From the NCBI GenBank assembly GCA_937889855.1, contig CALBYK010000019.1:1-13667 (forward strand): a stretch of DNA of 13,667 nucleotides, given 5' to 3'. Shown one piece after another: positions 1-8,900 of this stretch. The first letter of the stretch is position 1. Each line of letters begins with the position of its first letter. The DNA is from an uncultured Prevotella sp. GTDB lineage: Bacteria; Bacteroidota; Bacteroidia; Bacteroidales; Bacteroidaceae. The position numbers and the translations under genes are program-made. Below the pieces are notes generated by a model. That model was given only the letters and a program-made list of their open reading frames with translations, was not told where the DNA came from and did no database searches.

Positions 1-80
1 ATGGCGTTCTTGCCGACACCGGCACTCATGAGGGCAAAGGCGGCGAATGCTACGAAAATTGATAAAATTTTCTGTTTCAT
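1..80 (-). CDS. Start of an exported protein (only 26 residues in window)
   Basis: The ATG is at 80 and the frame stays open to the left edge of the window, so only the first 26 residues are visible. They begin MKQKILSIFVAFAAFALMSA: a short lysine-containing head, then about 16 hydrophobic residues, which is the layout of a Sec signal peptide. Cleavage could fall near the SAG/VGK stretch, but the sequence is too short to place it. The start lies 119 bases past the nadB stop and just after the REP-like inverted repeat, so it is probably a separate transcript unless transcription reads through that hairpin. The product cannot be identified from this fragment. Confidence 0.75.
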   Translation of the reverse strand, partial: MKQKILSIFVAFAAFALMSAGVGKNA

Positions 81-98
81 AAATTCTATAAAAAAGTA

Positions 99-190
99 GG
101 AGGTACGGCCTCCGTGCCGTACCACGCAAGTTTAAAACACATTAAAAGTTTATTTGCTGCATAGTAGTACGGCTCGGAGGCCGTACCTCC
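99..190. repeat. REP-like inverted pair, possible nadB terminator
   Basis: Arms 99-122 and 167-190 are reverse complements over 24 bases with one mismatch (at 115), separated by a 44-base AT-rich spacer. Each arm is itself a hairpin: ggtacggc (102-109) pairs with gccgtacc (116-123) around a six-base loop, and gtacggc (167-173) pairs with gccgtac (180-186). Two inverted palindromic units flanking a short spacer is the layout of paired REP (BIME-like) elements. Read on the minus strand, the full 24-bp stem is followed by TACTTTTTTATAG, so it could also end the nadB transcript, though only about 18 bases remain before the next start codon at 80. No other copy of the motif was seen in the window. 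Confidence 0.7.
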
Positions 191-198
191 AATGCTTC

Positions 199-1788
199 TT
201 ATTTCTTGTCGTAGGCGTGGAGCGGATAGTCTGTAGTGTAGTGCAGACCGCGGCACTCCTTGCGCTCGATAGCCTGGCGTGTGATGAGGTATCCCACGTT
301 AATCATGTTGCGCAGCTCGCAGATGTCGCGGCTTGCCTTCACGCGCTTGAAGAGAGCCTCTGTCTCCTCGTAGAGCAAGTCGAGGCGGTCCCACGCGCGT
401 TTCAGGCGCAGGTCTGAGCGCACGATGCCAACGTAGTTGGACATTATCTCGCCAACCTCCTTCACGCTCTGCGTGATGAGCACCTTCTCTTCGTTGGTCA
501 TCGTTCCCTCGTCGTTCCACTCGGGCACCTTCTCGTTGAAGTCGTAGTCGTCGACGTGTGCGAGTGAGTGCTTTGCGGCAGCGTCGGCATACACCACAGC
601 CTCGATGAGCGAGTTGCTCGCAAGGCGGTTGCCGCCGTGCAGACCAGTGCATGAGCACTCGCCGATGGCGTAAAGGCGCTCGATAGACGACTGTCCGTTG
701 AGGTCAACCTTTATGCCTCCGCACATGTAGTGGGCGGCCGGGCGTACTGGTATGTAGTCGGTTGTGATGTCGATGCCGATAGACTTGCACTTGTGGTAGA
801 TATTTGGGAAATGCTTCTTTGTCTCCTCCGCATCCTTGTGGGTCACGTCAAGGCAGACGTGGTCTATGCCGTGAATCTTCATCTCCTTGTCGATGGCGCG
901 TGCCACGATGTCGCGTGGTGCGAGGGAGAGGCGCTTGTCATACTTCTCCATGAACGACTCACCGTTTGGAAGGCGCAGTATGCCGCCGTAGCCGCGCATG
1001 GCCTCTGTGATGAGGAATGCCGGATGGGTCTCGCCCGGATGGTAGAGGGCGGTGGGGTGGAACTGCACGAACTCCATGTCCTTCACGGTTCCCTTGGCGC
1101 GGTAGACCATAGCCTCGCCATCGCCCGTTGCGATGACGGGATTGGTTGTCGTCTGGTATACGGCACCGCATCCGCCTGTACACATCAGCGTCACCTTGCT
1201 CAGGTATGTGTCCACCTTCTCTGTTTCGGGATTGAGCACGTATGCGCCATAGCAATTGATATAAGGTGTGCGGCGTGTGACGCGTGCCCCGAGATGGTGC
1301 TGCGTGATGATTTCCACGGCAAAGTGGTTTTCCTTGATGTCGATGTCGGGACAGTTGCGTACGGCCTCCATGAGTCCGCGCTGTATCTCGGCACCAGTGT
1401 CGTCGGCGTGGTGCAGGATGCGGAACTCTGAGTGTCCGCCCTCGCGGTGAAGGTCGAACTCGCCGTCCTCCTTGCGGTCGAAGTTCACTCCCCAGTTAAC
1501 GAGCTCCTTAATCTGTTCTGGGGCGTTGCGTACAACCTGCTCAACGGCGCGGCGGTCGCTGATATAGTCACCGGCAATCATAGTGTCCTCTATGTGCTTG
1601 TCGAAATTGTCAACTGCGAGATTAGTCACTGAGGCCACGCCACCCTGGGCAAACGAAGTGTTTGCCTCGTCGAGCGAAGTCTTGCAAATCATGCACACTT
1701 TACCTTTGTGTGCTCGGGCTACCTTCAAGGCGTAGCTCATGCCGGCAACTCCGGCACCGATAATGAGAAAGTCGTATTTGAAAACCAT
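199..1788 (-). CDS. nadB: L-aspartate oxidase NadB
   Basis: This flavoenzyme oxidises L-aspartate to iminoaspartate, the first step of de novo NAD synthesis, and acts in the cytoplasm with quinolinate synthase NadA. The 529-residue length fits the family (about 530-540). Visible motifs: FAD-binding GAGVAG at 11-16, SFAQGGVASV near 45-54, REGGHS at 115-120, QFHPTALY with His244, LAPRDIVARAID with Arg292, AAHYMCGGI with His353, and the FAD-contacting GLHGGNRLASNSL at 382-394. These correspond to known active-site positions of the E. coli enzyme. The helical tail after about 430 is of NadB type. Fumarate reductase and succinate dehydrogenase flavoproteins share the fold, but the AQGG and AAHYxCGGI motifs, the length and the absence of neighbouring B and C subunit genes favour NadB. 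nadA and nadC are not in the window. The ATG at 1788 sits directly before the Rossmann strand, so no earlier start is needed. Confidence 0.95.
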   Translation of the reverse strand: MVFKYDFLIIGAGVAGMSYALKVARAHKGKVCMICKTSLDEANTSFAQGGVASVTNLAVDNFDKHIEDTMIAGDYISDRRAVEQVVRNAPEQIKELVNWGVNFDRKEDGEFDLHREGGHSEFRILHHADDTGAEIQRGLMEAVRNCPDIDIKENHFAVEIITQHHLGARVTRRTPYINCYGAYVLNPETEKVDTYLSKVTLMCTGGCGAVYQTTTNPVIATGDGEAMVYRAKGTVKDMEFVQFHPTALYHPGETHPAFLITEAMRGYGGILRLPNGESFMEKYDKRLSLAPRDIVARAIDKEMKIHGIDHVCLDVTHKDAEETKKHFPNIYHKCKSIGIDITTDYIPVRPAAHYMCGGIKVDLNGQSSIERLYAIGECSCTGLHGGNRLASNSLIEAVVYADAAAKHSLAHVDDYDFNEKVPEWNDEGTMTNEEKVLITQSVKEVGEIMSNYVGIVRSDLRLKRAWDRLDLLYEETEALFKRVKASRDICELRNMINVGYLITRQAIERKECRGLHYTTDYPLHAYDKK

Positions 1789-1816
1789 CTTTTCAGTGTT
1801 TTTTTCTTAGACGTTG

Positions 1817-1824
1817 CAAATTTA
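1817..1824 (-). promoter_or_regulatory. Putative nadB promoter, -7 element
   Basis: On the minus strand TAAATTTG matches the Bacteroidota -7 consensus TAnnTTTG. It lies 28 bases before the nadB ATG, which would give a leader of about 20-25 bases. The upstream TTG element is not clear: only TTTTA is seen about 21 bases away. The leader is A-rich (AAGAAAAAAACACTGAAAAG) and has no Shine-Dalgarno sequence, as is usual in this phylum. Confidence 0.45.
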
Positions 1825-1951
1825 GATAAAATTCGGAAGAAATAGTAAAACGTCATTCCTTTTTTGCAGTCAGACTACAAAAAAACTGTATTTTCAACAA
1901 TTATGATGCAATTATCTTGCCGCCTGCAAATACGTAGAGCGGCATGTCATG

Positions 1952-3592
1952 CTAATCCTCCTCTTGCCGTTTAGAACGTTTTTTCAGTATTGCCAGCGAC
2001 AAGACAAGCATCGTTATGCCGAAAATCCATGATATGGCCGCGCTCGCCACTATGCCGAGCGTCTGCGTGAAGCCAGCCACGGCAAACGTCAGGCACGATA
2101 CGCCAGCCACTGTAACAGCATAAGGCAGCTGCGACGACACGTGGTGCACATGCTTGCACTCGGCTCCTGCCGACGCCATGATGGTGGTGTCGGAGATGGG
2201 CGACACGTGGTCGCCGCAAACGGCTCCTGCCATGCATGCCGAGATGGATATGATGCGCAATGGGGCGGCTGCCGGGAACACGGCTATACATATAGGTATG
2301 AGTATGCCGAACGTGCCCCATGACGTGCCGGTGGCGAAGGCGAGCAACGCCGCTACAACGAATATGATGGCAGGAAGCAGCATCTGCAGACCTGCCGCGC
2401 TGCTTGCCACGACGCCCGACACGTACTGGGCTGCCCCCAGTGAGTCGGTCATGCTCTTCAGGGTCCATGCGAGCGTTAGTATGAGCACTGCCGGTACCAT
2501 GGCCTCGAAGCCTTTGATGAGGCAGCTCATGGCATCGTCGAACTTCAGCGTCTTTCTTGCCACGAACATCATTATTGTGAGAATCAGTGCCGCGAGCGAT
2601 CCTATGACGAGCCCCACGGAGGCGTTGCTTGCCGCGAATGCGTCGATGAAGTTGTGGTAGTTTCCGCTTGTCGTGTCGAAGTATCCGCCCGAATACACCA
2701 TGCCAGCCATGCAGAGCACGATGAGCATTATGATCGGCACCACAAGGTCGGCAACCGAGCCATGTGTCTTCCCGTCCATTCTCTTGTCCTGCTTGGCTCC
2801 AACGCCGTGTTCAACAACCTGTAGCTTGGTGTCGCTCACCTCGTCGAATTTCCATCCGTTGCGCTCGTACCACTCTTTCAGCCGCTCGTCATACTTGCTC
2901 ATTGCCTTGAAGTCGAACCCCGTCACTACTATCATGAACATGAAGATGATGGTGAAGAAGGCATAGAAGTTGAACGGAATGGCTTGGCAGAACAGTGCCA
3001 GTCCGTTCTCGCCGCCGCTCACGAAGCCCGACACTGCCGCTGCCCAGCTCGATATGGGCGAGATGATGCACACTGGGGCTGCCGTGGAGTCGATGAGATA
3101 GGCGAGCTTCTCCTTTGTCACGCCATAGCGCACGGTGATGGGGCGCATCACGGAGCCAACCGTCAGACAGTTGAAGTAGTCGTCGATGAAGATGAGTATG
3201 CCGAGAATGATTGTTGCCACCTGCGCCCCGACTTTCGATTTGATGTGCCGTGATGCCCAGCGCCCGAACGCAGCCGAGCCGCCCGCCTTGTTCATGAGCG
3301 AGACGATGGAGCCGAGCACTACGAGAAAGACGAGTATGCCCACGTTCCATGGGTCGGACAGGCAGTGTATGAGTCCGTATTGCTTGGCGTCGGCACCCGT
3401 GCCGACGGTGTCGTTGAGCAGGTGTGTGAGGAAACCATCGAAGCCTGTGCCCATCGACAGACTGTATAGCGCTGCACCGAGCACAATGCCGACGAACAGC
3501 GACGAGTACACCTCCTTGGTCTTCAGCGCCAACGCGATGGCAACGACGGGAGGAAGAAGTGACCATACGGTCCCGATGAAATTGATATCCAT
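1952..3592 (-). CDS. nhaC: NhaC-family Na+/H+ (or organic acid) antiporter
   Basis: This is a polytopic inner-membrane carrier, 546 residues from the ATG at 3592, with about 11-13 hydrophobic segments. Family signatures (ATG numbering): FIDDYFNCLTVGSVMRP at about 135-151, SPISSWAAAVSGF at about 178-190, GTSWGTFGILIP at about 422-433, and CGDHVSPISDTTIMASAGA at about 459-477 followed by the histidine stretch KHVHHV. A charged cytoplasmic or periplasmic loop lies at about 228-278. Known members exchange Na+ for H+, and the MleN branch exchanges malate and Na+-lactate, so the substrate is open; a neighbouring fumarase gene makes a C4-dicarboxylate role worth considering. A frame extension upstream begins with TTG (3628), but it would overlap the putative promoter, so the ATG opening MDINFIGTVW was chosen. 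No clear terminator follows; the 163-base gap to nadB holds the nadB promoter. Confidence 0.88.
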   Translation of the reverse strand: MDINFIGTVWSLLPPVVAIALALKTKEVYSSLFVGIVLGAALYSLSMGTGFDGFLTHLLNDTVGTGADAKQYGLIHCLSDPWNVGILVFLVVLGSIVSLMNKAGGSAAFGRWASRHIKSKVGAQVATIILGILIFIDDYFNCLTVGSVMRPITVRYGVTKEKLAYLIDSTAAPVCIISPISSWAAAVSGFVSGGENGLALFCQAIPFNFYAFFTIIFMFMIVVTGFDFKAMSKYDERLKEWYERNGWKFDEVSDTKLQVVEHGVGAKQDKRMDGKTHGSVADLVVPIIMLIVLCMAGMVYSGGYFDTTSGNYHNFIDAFAASNASVGLVIGSLAALILTIMMFVARKTLKFDDAMSCLIKGFEAMVPAVLILTLAWTLKSMTDSLGAAQYVSGVVASSAAGLQMLLPAIIFVVAALLAFATGTSWGTFGILIPICIAVFPAAAPLRIISISACMAGAVCGDHVSPISDTTIMASAGAECKHVHHVSSQLPYAVTVAGVSCLTFAVAGFTQTLGIVASAAISWIFGITMLVLSLAILKKRSKRQEED

Positions 3593-3625
3593 ATGTAAGA
3601 ATTTTGCAGCTAAAATATTTAAAGT

Positions 3626-3656
3626 CAATTATATTTTCCATGTAATCGTGTTACAA
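3626..3656 (-). promoter_or_regulatory. Putative antiporter promoter fed by repeat unit
   Basis: On the minus strand TTG (3654-3656), a 20-base spacer and TATAATTG (3626-3633) fit the Bacteroidota layout TTG-N19-21-TAnnTTTG, with one mismatch in the -7 box. The predicted transcript would start about 25 bases before the ATG at 3592. The upstream TTG lies inside the last copy (3650-3671) of the 22-bp tandem repeat, so repeat array and promoter overlap. Confidence 0.45.
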
Positions 3657-3737
3657 GGCAATGGTAGCGTGGTTACAAGGCAATGGTAGCGTGATTACAA
3701 GGTATTGGTAACGTGATTACAAGGTACTGGTAACGCG
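3650..3737. repeat. Four tandem copies of a 22-bp repeat
   Basis: Units are 3650-3671, 3672-3693, 3694-3715 and 3716-3737, with no spacer. Plus-strand units begin gttacaagg or attacaagg and end ggtagcgtg, ggtaacgtg or ggtaacgcg. Units 1 and 2 are identical, units 3 and 4 differ at two bases, and units 1 and 3 differ at four. In units 3 and 4 the outer bases form a dyad, TTAC-N9-GTAA; in units 1 and 2 the right half is GTAG. A weak fifth copy may follow at 3738. The period equals about two helical turns, so equivalent sites face the same side of the DNA. The array lies just upstream of the antiporter gene and contains the end of the relic reading frame. It is not a CRISPR array, because there are no spacers. 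Confidence 0.9.
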
Positions 3738-3871
3738 ACTATCGGGTATTTGCCAATTTTGGCAAGTCGCCAAGTAATGTCGGTCTTGTCAGCATATGCA
3801 TATCTGCCTTTTCTTGTTTTCTCAAAAGACTGTAAGTCTGTGGGCAGTTTTATGTCGTTGTACTCTGTCAT
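3695..3871 (-). pseudogene. 5' relic of AAA-ATPase-like (DUF1703-type) gene
   Basis: A 58-codon frame starts at the ATG at 3871 and stops at TAA 3695-3697. Residues 9-42 contain LPTDLQSFEKTRKGRYAYAD, then KTD, then WRLAKIGKY. This matches, from memory of the family, the N-terminus of the AAA-ATPase-like/PD-(D/E)XK proteins (PF09820 with PF08011) that are abundant in Bacteroidales, where the pattern is roughly F-x-x-[IL]-R-x-x-x-x-Y-x-D-K-T then GKY followed by the Walker A stretch SRPRRFGKS. Here homology stops at GKY (about 3746), just before Walker A, and the last residues (PVPCNHVTNTL) are encoded by tandem repeats. The remaining roughly 450-500 residues expected for the family are missing. 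The product cannot bind ATP as a member of this family. A coincidental match is unlikely but not excluded. Confidence 0.7.
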
Positions 3872-3896
3872 AATCGCCGTGATTTTTATTTTGGCG

Positions 3897-3904
3897 TAAA
3901 GTTA
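3897..3904 (-). promoter_or_regulatory. Possible leftover promoter of the relic gene
   Basis: TAACTTTA on the minus strand differs from TAnnTTTG at the last base and lies 25 bases before the relic's ATG at 3871. No TTG sits 19-21 bases upstream. The rest of the stretch up to 4024 is AT-rich and shows no gene, repeat or RNA that I can support. Confidence 0.25.
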
Positions 3905-4024
3905 CAACAAATATTTTGAACGGCAGTGACTTTGGCTTTTTATTGTTTTTTTTCTGCCCACACTATGTAGTATTTCGGCATTTCCTATATACGACTAATA
4001 AAAAGAAGTATAGCAAACTGTAGT

Positions 4025-4078
4025 ACAAATAAAAAAAACGGCAATAGTGGTTGGACTATTGCCGTTTTTTTTATTTGT
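4025..4078 (-). terminator. Fumarase terminator with perfect 23-bp stem
   Basis: Arms 4025-4047 and 4056-4078 are perfect reverse complements around the eight-base loop tggttgga. The GC-rich core is CGGCAATAG paired with CTATTGCCG, extended by eight A-T pairs and ACAAAT/ATTTGT. On the minus strand it begins about ten bases after the fumarase stop and its 3' arm carries eight uridines, which makes it a strong intrinsic terminator. It reads equally well on the plus strand, but no plus-strand gene needs it. Confidence 0.92.
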
Positions 4079-4088
4079 GGGTTGTCTG

Positions 4089-5738
<1,650 letters not shown>

Positions 5739-5780
5739 AATGTTATTTTGTTTAATAGTGAATTGTATTTTTGCTGAATA

Positions 5781-5788
5781 CAAAGTTA
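5781..5788 (-). promoter_or_regulatory. Putative fumarase promoter, -7 element
   Basis: TAACTTTG on the minus strand is an exact TAnnTTTG match, 42 bases before the fumarase ATG, giving a leader of roughly 35 bases. The upstream element is weak (TTTTA about 19 bases away instead of TTG). The leader ends AAACAAAATAACATT and lacks a Shine-Dalgarno sequence. The position also argues against the TTG start at 5828. Confidence 0.55.
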
Positions 5789-5878
5789 CTGCAAAATATT
5801 GGAATGTTAAAATAAAAACATACAACAATTATCGCCTTAACATCATTTATCGCATGGCACGCCGCATTACCGGCAACG

Positions 5879-5932
5879 AACAAGCGGTCAGGCTAAAGCT
5901 CTTTGACTGTAGCTTTCGCCTGACCGCTTGTT
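5879..5932 (-). terminator. Long hairpin ending the secreted-protein unit
   Basis: Arms 5879-5900 and 5911-5932 pair over 22 bases with a single mismatch (5894 against 5917) around a ten-base loop. It begins 43 bases after the stop of the secreted-protein gene, where a terminator is expected. However, the minus-strand sequence after the stem is CGTTGCCGG, with no uridine run, so it is not a classical intrinsic terminator in that direction; it may instead protect the 3' end or work with Rho. The plus-strand side is slightly richer in T (TTTGCAGTTTATTTTG). It lies upstream of the fumarase promoter, so it should not be part of the fumarase transcript. Confidence 0.6.
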
Positions 5933-5974
5933 TGCAGTTTATTTTGTGTATTAATTCTAATACTTACAGTATAC

Positions 5975-8900
5975 TTATTTGTTTACAACAATCTTTAAGC
6001 TTTCTGTCTTGCCGTTTGCGGTTGTTCTCAAGACATAGACGCCATTGGTGATGTTGACCAAGTTGATATGGTCAACATTCTTTACGTTGGCGATGAGGTT
6101 GCCGGCAGTGGAGTAGAGTGCGGCTTCGTCACATACAGTGCCAAACGACAGCTTGTTGCCCGACTGCGAGACTGCCACGCCATTGCCGCCAGTCAAGGCT
6201 ATGACGCCAGAACTGCCCTTGTCGTCAACGTAAGATATGCTTATGTATGGAATCAGCAGGTTGCCCCATACATCGGCCGACTCCTCGTCGTTGCCGCTGC
6301 AATAGGCGGTACGCGGGGTGCTGCCTGTCGGCAACTCAGTCATGTGCCATTCGGGATGTTCGTTGTATTCAGTAATGTAGCCGTTTCCTATGGGGCACTC
6401 AAACATTATGCATACATTTCCGCCCGTGTAGAGGTAAGGAGTGGTGAACTTTATCTCCATGTCCTTGTTCTCCTCTATACCCGAAATAGTGATGTTGTCG
6501 TCGAATACGGTAGTGAAGTCGCCTGTCTCAAACTCAGCCATTGCGCCGTCTTCGTCAAGCATGTTGTCGCGTGATGTCGGCTTTATGGCTATTTTTGCGG
6601 GGAATGTGTAGTCGTCTTTGTTCTTGCCGTTGTAGACGAAGCGCATGCCGGTGATGCGTATGTTCTTCTTCTGCATTTCCTTTTCGAGGAAAATCGACTG
6701 GCATTTGGCGTAAGGGTCGAGAAGGAAGAAAGGTACGCGCCATCCTGATGTCTGGTCGCTGTTGAGAATCAGCCATCTGTCGGCATCGGCAGGCGAAATC
6801 TTCACCTCTGTTGGTGTTGTCTGTATGTTGTCGGCAGGATAGGTGTCGCCGTCAAGCTCAACCTTGGCGATGAGCTTGACGGTGCCCACTTCGCCTGGTG
6901 TCCAGTTTACGGGCACCTCAACTGTAGCGTCTGCATCCACCCTTATGCCCTTTGCCTCGCCAACAACGGCATTGTTGTCAGCGTTGAGGAGCAACACACG
7001 GTAGTTGTCAACAGTGGCCGAGCCCTCGTTCTTAACGTCAACAGTGAACGTCTGTTCCACACTGCTGTTGACGAGTGTTGAGCCGGTGAGTGCCTGGACG
7101 CTCAGGTCGGTCTTGCTGTACTCGCGCACTGACACATCCTTAAGGTAAATCTGTCCGCAGTTGGCGTCGCTGCAGGCCTGGAACGCCACGCGTGCCGCGC
7201 CATCCTCGGTTGGCTGGAAGAGGTCCTTGCCATAGTAGAATATGTTTGACGCGGTGTGGAATGAGCCTGTACTCTTTATGAGAGTGCCGTTGCCGTCAAC
7301 TGCTGCGTTCTTGCATAGCCATACTTTCATTTTCTCCATGACAGGCTGCATGCTGCCTGGAGATACCCAATTGGCGGTGGAGTAGGTGTAGCGCACCTGG
7401 TAGGTCTTGCCCTTTTCGAACGACAGGGCAGGCGAGAAGAGCCAGTCGTCAGCGGCATTGTCCGAGCGGTCGTAAGTGGTGGTTTGAGTGGGGACGTAGA
7501 AGCTCCATGTGTTGTTGTCGCCGTTGTTGTCGACTGCGGTCCAGCGCTCGAAGTCGGCTTGTGATGTCAGCGGTGATGTGAACGGCACCTTGTCCTCAGG
7601 ACCGATAGCGAGCGTGTTGGATGTTGCCGATGCTCCTGTTCCTTTCTTGTTGACCGATGTCACAATGTAGCTGTAGCCTTTGCTCTCTGGCACGATGTCT
7701 GTGATGGACGTGAGAGTGGTGCCTTCAATGATTGTCGCATTGTCCGGCATTCTCACGACATTGTATTTAAGCGACGCCTTGTCGAAGTAGCCGCCTTGCT
7801 TTCCTTCTTCAGGAGCGTTCCACGACACTTTGGCTGTCCCGTTTGTTGTTGCGGTGAGTGTCACCTGCTGAGGCTCGCCTGGCAGGTCTTCACCTACAAA
7901 TGCCGCATATTCCTTGTATACGCCGTCACCAGCATTGTTGTAAGGCACGACCTTGTAGATGTAGTAGCCGTCGTTGGCTGGCGTGTCTGTGTACGACATG
8001 TCTGTTCCCGGCTGAGTGGATGTCAATGTGGACAGCAGCTCGCCATTGCGGTAGACTTTGGCTCCAGACAGCTCTGTTAGTTCATTGTTGCGGTAGTCGG
8101 CTGAAGGCATGGTCCAGTTGAGCACAGCCTTCAGGCCGCCTTTGTCGTCAGCCTTGGCGGTGAACAGGCGTGGATAGGACGGTGCCGAGTCGGCGACATA
8201 CTGGTAGGGTATTGCCATGGCGAGCAATTGCAGCTCGCTTGTTATTAGAGTCTTGTTGATTGCTGTTCCCGAGTTGGGGTCAAGTTCAACGAGATAGGCG
8301 TTGCCGTCAGATGTTTGTGCCAGCCACCAGAGGCGGTGGGTTGTCTTGTCAAATTCCATTGACTGGCTGTAGTTGCCCATGCTTACGCCTGTTCCGCTTG
8401 CCGGACTTACGTCCTTGATGTCGCACGTAAGGCTATTCTCGTCTATAGAGCTCTCGTCAATTTTGCATAAAGCGCAGTTTCTTGCCGTCATTCGCACAGA
8501 ATAGAGAAAGCCGTTGTCTGCCGACAGCGTGAAGAGCAACTTGCTTGTAGTGGCGACGCGCCTTATCTCGAGAGTGGTGCGGTCAATCTCGTAGATGTCC
8601 GACACGTTCTTGTCGGTGTCGTAATGTACACCGAAGATACGGTCGGTTTTCGGGTCGTAGGTCATGTCGTCTATGATGAGGGGGGCCTCCGTCTCCGAGT
8701 TTACTATCTTGCGCTTGGCCGTATACTTTCCGGTGTTCACGTCGACGATGCTGATGGCTTCAGGCATGAGCACATTGCTGTAGAAAGTGGTTTCGTAGGC
8801 GTAGTATTCATTACCTACATATGTACCGGCTGTTAGTATTGGGGTCTTTCCTGGTATGTAGCCGTAGTCGTGTATCCATTTGAATGAGTTGGGATTGGTC

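Noticed and set aside
730..1431. A 233-codon plus-strand open frame, and similar long plus-strand frames at 5323-6051 and 10355-11308
   Set aside because: They lie wholly or almost wholly antisense to nadB, fumarase and sprA, carry no recognisable domain, and have the cysteine-, arginine- or histidine-rich composition expected of shadow frames.
199..1788. Succinate dehydrogenase or fumarate reductase flavoprotein instead of NadB
   Set aside because: AQGG and AAHYxCGGI motifs, 529-residue length and lack of neighbouring iron-sulfur and membrane subunit genes favour L-aspartate oxidase.
1860..1884. Hairpin after the antiporter gene as its terminator
   Set aside because: The ten-pair stem is almost all A-U with one wobble pair, and on the coding strand the T run lies before the stem, not after it; it starts about 67 bases past the stop.
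3593..3628. Longer antiporter start at TTG 3628
   Set aside because: It would need a TTG codon overlapping the putative -7 element at 3626-3633; the ATG at 3592 starts directly before the first membrane segment.
3650..3737. CRISPR array
   Set aside because: The 22-bp units are directly adjacent with no unique spacers, and no cas gene is present.
5739..5828. Longer fumarase start at TTG 5828
   Set aside because: The extension crosses the TAACTTTG promoter element, and the extra 30 residues have no counterpart in class I fumarases of 548-550 residues.
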